A DNA stretch of 64,000 bases from DASXKD01 sp963734725 (GTDB lineage Bacteria; Actinomycetota; Actinomycetes; Streptosporangiales; Streptosporangiaceae), in assembly GCA_963734725.1 (NCBI GenBank), contig CAVTIX010000014.1, positions 62,001 to 126,000 on the forward strand, given 5' to 3'. The notes under the pieces were generated by a model. That model saw nothing but the letters and a program-made list of their open reading frames with translations, had not been told where the DNA came from and did no database searches. Every line of letters starts with the position of its first letter. Position 1 is the first letter of the stretch. The position numbers and the translations under genes were made by a program. Positions 9,685 to 18,474 of this stretch are shown here, one piece after another.

Positions 9685-10962
9685 TCATGATCTGGCCGGG
9701 TCGGTGAAACCGGTCTGCAGGACCGCGGTCACGTCGGAGGTCACCCAGGGCCGGCGCACGGAGTGCTGGGCTTGGCGCAGGCCTGGCGGCCACGTCTTAC
9801 CGCGCGGGAGCCGGCAGCGGGTGTGGGGCGTCCACCTCAGGACATCCCGCTCGCCCAGGTACCGGTAGGTCACCGGGTCCAGGATGAATCCCTGGAATCC
9901 TGCTGCGGTGGCGCACGGGTCGTAACTCGTTTCATGGGTCGCTATCGCGACCTCCACGCCGCGGCGCCCGGCCGCGTCGGCGGCGTTGGGGATCAGCTCG
10001 ACTCCGGGCAGCCGGGCCGTCGCCGCGAACAACGCCGATCGGAGCTGGCTGGATATGGGAGCCTGCAGGAGCCGGTCGGCGAGGACGAAGACGATGTCCG
10101 CCGGCAAGGGGTCCAGCGTGGGGTCGGTGCCCCAGAACGTCCCGCCGCCGGGCGGCGCTGGGTGGGCTGCCGCCTGGTAGAGCGCCGCCAACAGCGCCGC
10201 CGGCTCAGTCGGCAGGCTCTCGGGCGGGGGGTATCCGTTGTGATCCCAGGACGGGTAGCCGTGGTCTTTGAACCAGGGCTCGGGGTAGCCGGCCGGCGGG
10301 CCGGGCACACCGCTCGCGCAGAACTGCGGTGCGGGCCGGGTCGGGATGCTCGTGTCGTCCCCGCCGGCGGTGCCGCCGACGCTGGGCGGGGGATCCCAGG
10401 CAACCTGGCACGACTTGGTCGGAGGGTATCCCGGAAGCCCGGCGCTGATGTCTTCCAGAGTCTTGAGGTAGAAGACCTGCCCGGGACGGCCGAGCGGGCT
10501 GTCCTGGGTGCGGGCCACGGCGGCGGCGCGGCCGAGGAAGGCATCCAGCGCGATCCGGCCGGGTGCTCGCGGGGCGGGCCCGGTGCCGGTGATCGCGGCG
10601 GCAGCCAGCCCTGCGGCGAGTGCGCAGGTCGCCGTGACGGCGGCCGCGGCAACCGCGGCCCGCCCCCCTGGCCGCGGCAGCAACGCTCGCCCCCGCGGCG
10701 AGCTGGCCCGGGGCAGGCCGGGGAGGATCCTCCGCTGCCGCCGCCAGCAAGGCGGCCCGGCATGCGGCTGGCTGAAGACCGCCTGGCCCGAAACAATGCG
10801 CTGCCGCAGTTGTGCCAGCTCCGCCGCCGAGGCGGCGTCAAGGTCGCCCCGGCACGGGTTGACAGCGCCGAGAAGCTCCCGGAGATCCGCGGCGCCGCGG
10901 CCGGGGAGGCCATCCGGGCCGCGGTACCACCGGGTCATGATGCTTCTTGTCACCGAACGCAT
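9685..10962 (-). CDS. CU044_5270-family protein, membrane partner of the ECF sigma factor
   Basis: A 425-residue protein starting at ATG 10962, one base after the stop of the sigma gene, so the two are translationally linked. The N-terminal 95 residues are cytoplasmic-like, with a PGRGAADLRELLGAVNP segment. One membrane helix follows (about residues 100-122, Ala-rich), then a large outer domain with the conserved-looking DPxTYRYLGER and ETSYDPCATAAGFQ patches. Proteins of this family are typically encoded directly behind ECF sigma factors in actinobacteria and are thought to be their regulators. The outer domain is Pro/Gly-rich with three or more cysteines. Confidence 0.75.
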   Translation of the reverse strand: MRSVTRSIMTRWYRGPDGLPGRGAADLRELLGAVNPCRGDLDAASAAELAQLRQRIVSGQAVFSQPHAGPPCWRRQRRILPGLPRASSPRGRALLPRPGGRAAVAAAAVTATCALAAGLAAAAITGTGPAPRAPGRIALDAFLGRAAAVARTQDSPLGRPGQVFYLKTLEDISAGLPGYPPTKSCQVAWDPPPSVGGTAGGDDTSIPTRPAPQFCASGVPGPPAGYPEPWFKDHGYPSWDHNGYPPPESLPTEPAALLAALYQAAAHPAPPGGGTFWGTDPTLDPLPADIVFVLADRLLQAPISSQLRSALFAATARLPGVELIPNAADAAGRRGVEVAIATHETSYDPCATAAGFQGFILDPVTYRYLGERDVLRWTPHTRCRLPRGKTWPPGLRQAQHSVRRPWVTSDVTAVLQTGFTDPARS

Positions 10963-10963
10963 G

Positions 10964-11531
10964 TCACGCCTCCGAGGGACGGTTACTTGCGGCCGATGGC
11001 GCGGAAACCTCGGCCGCTCCGGCGGGCTCGGCCAGCAAAGCTTTGAGCCGGCGCCGGGCGCGATGTATCCGGGACCGGGCGGCCACCGGGCTCAGGCCGA
11101 GCACCAGGCCGATGGACCGCGCGTCGGTCAGCCCTTCCCAGCCGATGAGGCGAAGCACCTCGCGGTCGGTCTGCGAAAGCCTGGCGAGCGCGTCCTCCGT
11201 CGTCCGGCGCAAGACGACGCCGTCGGCCAGGTCCGGCGCCGGCGCCGGGTACCGGGCAGCTGAGAGCCGCACCGCGAGCCGGTCCCGCCGGCCTGCGGCG
11301 CGCCACTGATTGCGGACGGCGTTGGCCGCGATGGCGTAGAGCCACGGCCGTAGATCAGGGGTGACCGGGCGCCGTTCCCAGTGCCGCCATACCGCCAGGA
11401 ACGTGTCGCTGACGACGTCCCACGCGGTGTCCTCGCTGTCTAGACGGCGCCGCGCATACCGCACAACACACAGCCGGGGCGTACTCATCGAAGACGGCGT
11501 CGAAGGTGTCCTGAGACCGCGGATCGCTCAC
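10964..11531 (-). pseudogene. ECF-type RNA polymerase sigma factor, one frameshift near the N-terminus
   Basis: Region 2 (DTAWDVVSDTFLAVWRHW and RPWLYAIAANAVRNQWR) and region 4 (LSQTDREVLRLIGWEGL then SIGLVLGLSPVAARSRIHRARRRLK) are both clear. The natural start is GTG 11531 with AAGGGAG seven bases upstream, giving SDPRSQDTFDAVFDEYA. That frame joins the body only if one C is removed from the CCCC run near 11479. An ATG inside that joint (11488) is out of context and would cut off the first helix. The gene runs into the CU044_5270-type partner with a one-base gap. Confidence 0.8.
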
Positions 11532-11832
11532 GCTCTGGCTCCCTTCGCCGCTCGCCTGGTTAGGTCCGGCACTACCCCAAGCGTTGCGCGGCTGCCAGAC
11601 AACACAAGGACCGGCCCATCCCCGCGCAGATCACCCACATCCAGCCACAATCAGGCGGATACTCGCGCACCGGACGCTAACCAGTGCCAGTCACTGAGCG
11701 TGATCTAATCTTGGGCATGGCGTGACGACGGATCCCTGCCGAGTCTGGGCCTCTGTCTGTGATCCGGGATCGCCGCCGCGTCGAGCACATATCAGTGTCA
11801 GTTCCGGCGTGCGGGGAGTGTCACCGTGTTTA

Positions 11833-12249
11833 TCAGGCCGCTGGTGCCGGGAATCCATGACCGTGAGGGTCGGTGCGGATCTTGATGAAGGCCCAGACTC
11901 CGTAGCGGCTGACGGGGATGCGGTGGAGGCCGCCATCGAAGTTGATCGTGATCGACTGGCGTCCGGGCGCGGTGCCGTAGGCGGAGTAGGCGTTGCCGAT
12001 CTGCTCGCCGGTTTGCAGGGGGCCGAGGTGGTCGAGTGGCCCTGCGCCGGAGGAGCCCGCGCTGGCCCAGTTCCCACCTTCCCATATCAGCGTTTCAGCT
12101 TCGGTTTCGGCTCCGTCGCCGTTCCCGTCGACGACCGCGAAGCCGTAATCACCGTCGCTGGCCATCGCCAGAACGCGGGTGTAGCGGGTATGCCAGCCAC
12201 CGCTTGCGATGACCTGATCCTCGGTCAGGCGGGGGTGGTCAGTCGGCAT
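11833..12249 (-). CDS. Hypothetical acidic protein
   Basis: A 138-residue protein read from ATG 12249, where normal protein composition begins; the frame extends upstream but there is Arg/Ser-rich and unlikely to be coding. The sequence is acidic, with DGDYGFAVVDGNGDGAETEAETLIWE near residue 30, where the DGNGDGAETE stretch is EF-hand-like in look, and an ITINFDGGLHRIPVSRYGVWAF beta-rich end. No family is recognised and there is no signal peptide. It is followed by 300 bases without a gene before the sigma gene. Confidence 0.55.
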   Translation of the reverse strand: MPTDHPRLTEDQVIASGGWHTRYTRVLAMASDGDYGFAVVDGNGDGAETEAETLIWEGGNWASAGSSGAGPLDHLGPLQTGEQIGNAYSAYGTAPGRQSITINFDGGLHRIPVSRYGVWAFIKIRTDPHGHGFPAPAA

Positions 12250-12436
12250 CGGCAAGCTCGCGACGGGGGTGCTTGAGGAGCAGGATAGCGGGGCTGGCGC
12301 GGGCACGCGCCGCGCGTGGAGAGCTGCGGATTCGGTGGTCCCTGTCCCCCAGGCTGCGGACCGGGAGCGAGAGCACCTGGTGGCGGCCTGCTGGCGGGAA
12401 CTGCTCCGGGCGGCGCCGTGCTGACATGGCTGTGCA

Positions 12437-13423
12437 TCAGCAACCGCTGGAGGCCGAGCGCGGGCCCGGCGGCGGATCAGGCTGGTGCGGCGCACCGGGG
12501 CCAGGATCGCCGCGGCGGCGGTGGCGGCGGCGCGAGGCCAGGACGACCACAGACACCACGACCAGCGTCGGCAGGTAAATCAGGACGAGATCGCCGGTCG
12601 TTACCGGCCCGGCCGGCGTGAAATCGGACACTGCGATAGTGAGCGGCCAGGCGGGGATCGCGAGCAGCGCAAGGACACGCCGGCCTACCGCCGGGGACCT
12701 GATCGCGACCGCGGCGGCAGCAGCCGATCCCAGGACCACAGCCAGGTCCCTGATCACCGGCAGGGGCACCGTGGCGCTTGCCACGGCCGCGCCGAGCAGG
12801 GCTCCCGCCGCCAGGGCGGCAATGGCCATGGCCGCCGTTCGCCGCCGCCCCAGCAGTTCCAGCCCGCGCCTTGGGCCAGGAGAAGAGACCAGGGCCGCCG
12901 TCTCCAGCCCGCCGAGCACGACCCAGAACATGTACCCGGCCGAGCCGTAGGCCGACGCGCGGACCGCGTAGAGCAAAAGGCCGGCGGTCACCACCAGAGC
13001 CGCGAGCGCCGCCAAGCGCCGGAGCCGGAGCAGCACCAGGGCCAGGAGCACGACAGGGCCAAGCAGAACGGGCTCCGCCGGGATGATCGCCCACACGGCG
13101 ACAATGAGGCCCGGGTGATCAGCGGCGAGGCTGAGCAGGGCTCCCGCAACCACGCCCAGCAGCAGCAACGGCGCCGCCACACTGCAGACCGCCAGCGCGT
13201 CCCGCCAGCGGGGATCAAGCGGCCCGGGCCCAGTGCGGACCCTGATCCGCAGCCCGCCCCCGATCAGGTTGACCGCGTCGGCCAGGCCCGGCCGGCGCTG
13301 CCCGCCGCGCGCGGCCGCGAGCAGGACCCCAAGCATCTCGTCCTCGTGATCGCGCCTGTGCTCGGCCGGGTACCAGGCAAGCAGGCGCCGGTAGCGGCGC
13401 TCCAGCTCGCTCCGGTCGCTCAT
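12437..13423 (-). CDS. Multi-pass membrane protein, partner of PadR regulator
   Basis: A 328-residue protein starting at ATG 13423, whose first four bases overlap the stop of the padR gene (ATGA). The N-terminal 65 residues are a soluble helical segment with YRRLLAWYPAEHRRDHEDEM, a signature common to actinobacterial membrane proteins encoded next to PadR genes. About eight hydrophobic helices follow, then a basic Pro-rich tail. Function unknown; the coupling says it is the gene the PadR protein controls. Confidence 0.75.
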   Translation of the reverse strand: MSDRSELERRYRRLLAWYPAEHRRDHEDEMLGVLLAAARGGQRRPGLADAVNLIGGGLRIRVRTGPGPLDPRWRDALAVCSVAAPLLLLGVVAGALLSLAADHPGLIVAVWAIIPAEPVLLGPVVLLALVLLRLRRLAALAALVVTAGLLLYAVRASAYGSAGYMFWVVLGGLETAALVSSPGPRRGLELLGRRRTAAMAIAALAAGALLGAAVASATVPLPVIRDLAVVLGSAAAAAVAIRSPAVGRRVLALLAIPAWPLTIAVSDFTPAGPVTTGDLVLIYLPTLVVVSVVVLASRRRHRRRGDPGPGAPHQPDPPPGPRSASSGC

Positions 13424-13752
13424 GGTATCCCTGCGATGAGGCCAAGCCGCCGTGCCGCGGCGGTGGTGTTAGCTCGCAGCCGGTCAACCTCGGCCGCAAG
13501 CCGCTGGGCACCGGCCTCGGTGAGCCGGTAGTAGCGGCGCAGCCGGCCGTCCACGATCTCCTCGTGGTCCACCTCGACGAGCCCATCGCCCCCGAGCCGG
13601 TCCAGCGCCGCATACAGCGTCCCGGCGCGCAGCCGGACCCGGCCGCCGGAGATCTGCGCGGCGTCGGTCATGATCCCGTAGCCGTGCTGGGCCCCGCCAG
13701 CCAGCGCGGTGAGGATCATGAAGGCCGGCTCCTGCAGCGGACGTTGGCTCAT
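13420..13752 (-). CDS. PadR-family transcriptional regulator
   Basis: A 110-residue winged-helix protein. I start it at ATG 13752 (MSQRPLQEPAFMILTALAGG); longer reading upstream is Arg/Pro-rich noise. The PadR pattern is plain: QHGYGIM in the first helices, RLRAGTLYAALDRLGGDGLV in the recognition region, the wing VDHEEIVDGRLRRYYRLTEAG, then a short C-terminal helix. PadR proteins are usually ligand-controlled repressors of the neighbouring operon. Its stop overlaps the start of the membrane-protein gene, so the two form one operon. Confidence 0.9.
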   Translation of the reverse strand: MSQRPLQEPAFMILTALAGGAQHGYGIMTDAAQISGGRVRLRAGTLYAALDRLGGDGLVEVDHEEIVDGRLRRYYRLTEAGAQRLAAEVDRLRANTTAAARRLGLIAGIP

Positions 13753-13761
13753 GCCATCTTT

Positions 13762-13782
13762 ATATACAGACAGACGGTACAT
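13762..13782 (-). promoter_or_regulatory. Candidate PadR operator
   Basis: ATATAC at 13762-13767 and GTACAT at 13777-13782 form an imperfect inverted repeat (five of six bases match) with a nine-base spacer, ten bases upstream of the padR start. PadR operators are commonly ATGT/ACAT-type palindromes, and the site overlaps a TATATA that could be the -10 box, so autorepression is likely. Confidence 0.45.
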
Positions 13783-14269
13783 TTCAAGGTGAAGGCTATT
13801 CCTGCCTCGCCTCTCATCCGGCACCGGAGGGACCCCGCGCGGCCAATGGCCTGGGCGGCCGCGCAGGCCATCTCCGGTACAGATCGACCAGTTCGGCACG
13901 GCGCTGAAAGCGTCCCAGCCGACAGAGGCTAGCGCCCATAACGGCGGGTATTCGCGCGGTTGACTTCGGGGGAGCCTGTCACGTTCCGTGGCGGCAACGC
14001 GCCAGCGGTTCTGGTGCCGAGGCGTTGCATGACACTGCCAGGCACGGTGGGGTGATGGTCGCCCGCGTTTCGTCTCTTCTTGCCAATCAGCTACTTGAGA
14101 CGCCTGGATAGCGGGACTATCCGCGTCGTCCCGCGGGCAACCACGCGCGCGATCCACCGCTACCAGGCCTGCGCGACTAGGGCAGGCAGCACGCGGTGAC
14201 CGGCTATCCCTAGCTTGCTTACCTTGCCCCGCCTGTGGACCGGCAACAAGGCAGCGGCTTACCGGCGCG
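13783..14269. other. Gene-free stretch between padR and a hydrolase
   Basis: About 490 bases with no frame of protein-like composition on either strand. It separates two minus-strand units and presumably holds the padR promoter at its left edge. Confidence 0.5.
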
Positions 14270-15141
14270 CTAGAGGTGTTCTGCAAGCCAGGCATGCACC
14301 TGGGGCACACGATTTTGCAGGAGCGTCAGGTGGCCATCGTCGTCGAGCAGCCGGGCCTCGACGCCGGGAATGTGCGTGGCCAGCCATTCGCCGTGGCCGA
14401 ACGGCACGAACATGTCCTGCCTGCCGTGCAGCAACAGGACCGGGACGGTGATGTCGGCCAGGTCGAATCCCCACGGCCTGAGGGTGCAGGTGTCGTCCCA
14501 CCATCCCTGGCTGCCGGGCGCCAGAGCGTCGCGCTCGGCGCAGGTCAGGTAGCCGGCCAGCTCGCCGCTCAGGGCCGCGGCATCTGCCGGGGTGAGCAGT
14601 GACGCAATCGCCTGGGCTGCATCCTCTGGCGGCGTGGCCAGGATTTCCTCCCGGTCTTGGTCGATCTTTGCCCTGGCCGCAGCCTCGTCGGTGAGGACCA
14701 GGCGGTCGTCATCTGCGTTCTGCTGGCCCATGCCGGCGTAATAGTCAAGTCCCTCAGCGCCATACGGCGCGACCGATGCGAGCGAGGCAGCCGCGGTCAC
14801 TAGGTCCGGGAGCAGCGCAGCGCACGCGAGCACGTGCGGGCCGCCGCCGGACATGCCCCACATCGCCAGCCGGCCGATGCCAAGCTCAGCGCAGATATCG
14901 CGCGGACATCCGCGGCGCAGCCGGCGACGGTGCGGCCCGGCTGGGGCGAGGACCTGCCGTAGCCCGGCCGGTCGTAGCTGATGAGCCGCAGGCCACGGGC
15001 CGCCGCATCGCGCACGACCGGGCCGTAAAGATGCCTGGAGCCTGGCGTGCCCGTGTGCACAAGGACCGGACGGCCAGCGGGATCACCGGACTCCTTGACG
15101 GCCAGCATCCGGCCGTCCGGGGCGCCAATCGTGGACTCCAT
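14270..15141 (-). pseudogene. Alpha/beta-fold hydrolase, one frameshift
   Basis: Starts at ATG 15141 with GGGAG upstream. The first part reads GRPVLVHTGTPGSRHLY (oxyanion region) and LRLISYDRPGYGRS. The second part, in another frame, reads RLAMWGMSGGGPHVLACAA (nucleophile elbow G-M-S-G-G), VPVLLLHGRQDMFVPFGHG (acid loop) and DDDGHLTLL (catalytic His). The two join if the CGCGCG run near 14900 loses two bases (or gains one). Total about 290 residues, normal for the family. Every catalytic element is present, so this may be an error rather than a dead gene. Confidence 0.75.
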
Positions 15142-15789
15142 GCTGTCTCCCGTGTCTTTTTGCCCAGCGCCGCGCCCGCCGCAGCCCTCAGCGCACGGGT
15201 CACGGTAGGGCAGGTAGCCAGCTGAGGAAAGCGATTTTCCGATGACCTTCGCCGGCTTGCCCAGCAGGTCGCGCAGCTGGCCGCTGGAGGTCGCCTCGGC
15301 CCAGCCACAGGACACGCCCGGCCCGTCCGAGGCCGAAATCGGCCTGAGCCACGAACTGGCGAGCCAGGCCCTGGCGGCAGCCCTCAAGCGTGCTGCCTGC
15401 GATGCGGTGATCTTCCTCATCAACCGGGTCACAGCATGCTGAGCCTGACCCGTGGCCCGCCCCTCAGCATCCCGGCGGCTTTCTAGCCCCGCAAACAGCC
15501 ATCGGCAATCATCAGCAGCAGACGCCCGCCAACCTGCCAGCCAATGACAACCCGGCGCGGCCGTGTAGTGCTACCGGGGCCATATCCGCGCGCATGTTCT
15601 CCTGTTCTGGGCGCGGTTGAGGCAGTTATCTTGACAATGCGTCGCCGACCATAACGGCGGCGATGTGCGCCAGGGGCATGGCGGAGGCCGGTTACACAAC
15701 GTGCGGTGCAACCTCTTCCGGGCTGGCTGCCCGCATAGATGCTGGGAGCTCATGTAAGGGACACCGGCGCCTGTGAATCCATCACAGGG
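15142..15789. other. Gene-free stretch before IS110
   Basis: On the minus strand the hydrolase frame stays open upstream to about 15432 but without a good start; no recognisable gene. From about 15440 to 15760 both strands lack protein-like frames. The left end of the IS110 element must lie near the right end of this stretch. Confidence 0.4.
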
Positions 15790-16078
15790 CTGAGGTCCCA
15801 AGGGGTTGCATAGTCATCCCGGCTGGTCCGGGGGGTTGGCGTCGTGAAGCGCTCTGGGGAGGGCCTGCGTGGCCTTGCCCCGTCGGACTGATTGCCACTC
15901 CTGGCCGGCCACGGATGCCCCGGATAAGGGAAGTGGGCCGGCCCTCTTGAGGCCGGTCCCGGTTGCAGCACATGAGCAGGTGGCCGCGGCTGGCCGTGTC
16001 TCCTTGGGAACGTGGCCCGATGGTGCCGCTCCTTGCGGGCGAGCCGGTGTATTCCGGCATGCGACCCGAGGAGGCGGA
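15790..16078 (+). ncRNA. Candidate bridge RNA region of the IS110 element
   Basis: About 290 non-coding bases lie between the probable left end of the element and the transposase start. In IS110-group elements this position carries the bridge RNA that pairs with target and donor DNA. The stretch contains several GC-rich inverted segments, for example GGGCCGGCC with GGCCGG around 15935-15960. Exact ends, loops and guides were not resolved; this is inferred from position and family. Confidence 0.35.
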
Positions 16079-17491
16079 ATGAATCACCGGCGGCTGGTGG
16101 GCATCGACCTGGGCATCGCCACCGCTCACACGGTGCGGGTGCTCGATGGCAAGGGCACGATCGTGGCCAAGCGCAAGGCATGGCCCACTGTGGAGAGCCT
16201 GACTGCGGTGGCGGCGGCGGCGCTGGCCGGCTGCCCGGAAGGTACCCGGCTGGAGGTGGTGATCGAGCCGACCGGGCCGGCGTGGCTGCCGGTCGCGGTG
16301 TTCTTCTCCGCCCGCGGCCACCAGGTGTTCCGGGTGTCGTCGCAGAAGGCAGCCGACCTGCGCCGGTTCCTGTCCCGGCACGCCAAGTCCAACGGCATCG
16401 ACGCCGACACCCTAGCCCGGCTGCCGCTGTTCGACCCGGCTGGCCTGCGGCCGCTGGTGCTGCCCGGCGCGGAGCAGGCGGCGCTGGACCGGCGGGTGCG
16501 CGCCACCGACCGGCTCATCCGCCAGGCCGCCGAGCGCAAGGCCCGGATCACAGACCTGGCCCGCCAGCTGCTGCCGGCCAGCCCACTGGCCGGCGACCTC
16601 GGCGCCGCCGACCTGGCCGTGCTGGAACGCTACGCCGACCCCCGCGCCCTGACCGGGGCGGGCCTGCCCCGGCTGACCGCGCTGATCGTCAAAGCATCCC
16701 GCAACCACCAGGGCGCCGAACGCGCCCGGCAGCGGCTCGATGCCGCCCGGGCATCGGTGGACCTCTACGCCGGCCACCCCGCCGTCAACCTCACCGGCCT
16801 GGCCGCCGAGATCGCCACCGAGATCCGGCTGCTGCGCGCCATCGCCGCCGAACTCACCGCCCACGCCGCCCATCGCGAGAACCACTACCAGCAGGCAGGC
16901 CCCGCCGGGCTCGCCCGGACCTTGCCCGGCCTGGCCGACGTCGGCGGCCCCGCACTGGCCGCGTGCATGGGCGACCCGGCCCGGTTCCGCCACGGTAAGC
17001 AGTTCCGCTCCTTCACCGGCCTGACCCCCAAGGCGTCAAAGACCGGGAAGACCGACCGCAAGGGCCAGGCCATGTCCAAGGCCGGATCCTCGCTGCTGCG
17101 CGCCACCATGGTCCGCGCCGCCGACACCGCCCGCAAGCAAGACCCCCAGCTCGCGGCCATCTACTACCAGCAGATGACCCAGCGCGGCAAAGACCACCTC
17201 GGCGCGTTGTGCGTGGTCGCCGCCCATCTCGCCGAGCGGGCCTGGACCGTCATGCGCCGCGGCGCCCCGTATGTCATCTGCGACACCGACGGCCGCCCCA
17301 TCACCGCCCAACAGGCCAAAGCGATCATCGCCGAGCGCTGGACCGTGCCCGCCGAAGTCCGCGCCCGCCGGCGCAGCAAAAAGACGGGGAAGACCCCCCA
17401 CAAAGTCCCCCAAGGACAGTGCACACGGGGCAACCTCCCCCGCAACACCACCTCATCCCGTGACAGGCAGCCCGTCAAGCCGACTCCTTGA
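16079..17491 (+). CDS. IS110-family transposase (full length)
   Basis: A 470-residue protein starting at ATG 16079, directly after GAGGAGGCGGA. The DEDD domain is complete: VGIDLGIATAHTVRV, then VIEPTGPAW, then AKSNGIDADTLARL. The C-terminal transposase-20 domain reads LPGLADVGGPALAACMGDP, FRSFTGLTPKASKTGKT and KAGSSLLRATMVRAAD, including the Ser region used for recombination. A long basic tail (ARRRSKKTGK) ends it. These enzymes insert without terminal inverted repeats, guided by a bridge RNA encoded beside the gene. It shows no sign of decay. Confidence 0.93.
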   Translation: MNHRRLVGIDLGIATAHTVRVLDGKGTIVAKRKAWPTVESLTAVAAAALAGCPEGTRLEVVIEPTGPAWLPVAVFFSARGHQVFRVSSQKAADLRRFLSRHAKSNGIDADTLARLPLFDPAGLRPLVLPGAEQAALDRRVRATDRLIRQAAERKARITDLARQLLPASPLAGDLGAADLAVLERYADPRALTGAGLPRLTALIVKASRNHQGAERARQRLDAARASVDLYAGHPAVNLTGLAAEIATEIRLLRAIAAELTAHAAHRENHYQQAGPAGLARTLPGLADVGGPALAACMGDPARFRHGKQFRSFTGLTPKASKTGKTDRKGQAMSKAGSSLLRATMVRAADTARKQDPQLAAIYYQQMTQRGKDHLGALCVVAAHLAERAWTVMRRGAPYVICDTDGRPITAQQAKAIIAERWTVPAEVRARRRSKKTGKTPHKVPQGQCTRGNLPRNTTSSRDRQPVKPTP

Positions 17492-17631
17492 CAAACGATC
17501 TCCCATAGGGAATCAGTTCGCCTGGAACGGTCACCGATCGTGGCCGGCGGCTCAGGCGACGGTCGTCCGCCACTGCCGACGGCCACAGCCTGGGCGAGAC
17601 CGTCTCGTCTTCCGGGCTGTCGCCCCAAAAG

Positions 17632-18159
17632 ATGCAGCCAGCCGGGAGTACCGTCACTGCCGTGACCCGGCCAGCGAACATGGCGGGCTGGCGCGATCTT
17701 GAACAAGGCGCGCCGGAGATCGCGCGCCTGGGAATGGCACGGCTGGCGGCGGTCCCGGTGGCGATGCTGGGCACCGTGCGCCCGGATGGGTCCCCGCGGA
17801 TCAGCCCGGTCGAGCCCTACCTGGTGGGCGGGCAGCTATTGATCGGTGCCATGGCCTGGTCCAGAAAAGCCGCCGACCTGCACCGTGATCCGCGCTATGC
17901 GCTGCACAGCGTGGTGACCGGCCCCGACACCGGCGAGGGTGAACTCAAGCTGCACGGATCCGCCGCCCCGGCAGGCCCGGAACTGCGCGCCACCGCCACC
18001 CGCGCCTGGTGGTCCGGGCACCCCGAACGGGCCGCCGTGTTCGCGCTGGGCATCGCGGCGGCGCTGTTCATCGAATGGGACCTCGAGCGCGGCGTGATGA
18101 CCACCCACCATTGGAGCCCGCGAAACGGCTACCACCACACCACCCGCCGCTACCCGTGA
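17632..18159 (+). CDS. Pyridoxamine 5'-phosphate oxidase-like flavin protein
   Basis: Up to 175 residues. The conserved part is RLAAVPVAMLGTVRPDGSPRISPVEPYLVGGQLLIG, the split-barrel flavin-binding start of the PNPOx-like family, followed by KAADLHRDPRYALHSVV and an ELKLHGSA strand. Such proteins bind FMN, F420 or heme; the cofactor cannot be decided here. The start is uncertain: ATG 17632, GTG 17662 and ATG 17680 are in frame and none has a good ribosome site. Confidence 0.8.
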   Translation: MQPAGSTVTAVTRPANMAGWRDLEQGAPEIARLGMARLAAVPVAMLGTVRPDGSPRISPVEPYLVGGQLLIGAMAWSRKAADLHRDPRYALHSVVTGPDTGEGELKLHGSAAPAGPELRATATRAWWSGHPERAAVFALGIAAALFIEWDLERGVMTTHHWSPRNGYHHTTRRYP

Positions 18160-18474
18160 TCCGCGCCCGCTGCCCCGGCGGGCCGACCGGGCCGCTGCGG
18201 CCCCGGCTACGTACCGGCCTGGCACGTCCGCGCCGCGCTTGGCGACGCGCGGTGGCGCAGCCAAGACCGCGCCCCGCTACCCGGCGGAACGCTCGCCGGG
18301 TCCGGAATCCGGCTGCCTTTGCGTCGGCCGGCGGCCACGGTTCTGGGCCCCGGAGGGCCTCTCGACATCCTCGCCAAGAGCCGGATGACACTCATCGAGA
18401 CCGCCGAGAGCGAGGAGGTGACCCTGACCGCCATCACCGCATAGAGTCCAACCCAAGATCACGCGGTGCCGTCT
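18160..18474 (+). other. Intergenic stretch with a gene-like fragment
   Basis: Directly after the oxidase stop and in the same frame, protein-like sequence continues to a TAG at 18442-18444, ending DILAKSRMTLIETAESEEV and so on, but with no plausible start codon. It may be the tail of an eroded gene. Nothing else is seen. Confidence 0.35.

Noticed and set aside
15869..16078. Longer N-terminus for the full-length IS110 transposase
   Set aside because: The ATG at 16079 follows a perfect ribosome site and begins the conserved domain directly; upstream codons fall in the expected bridge-RNA region.
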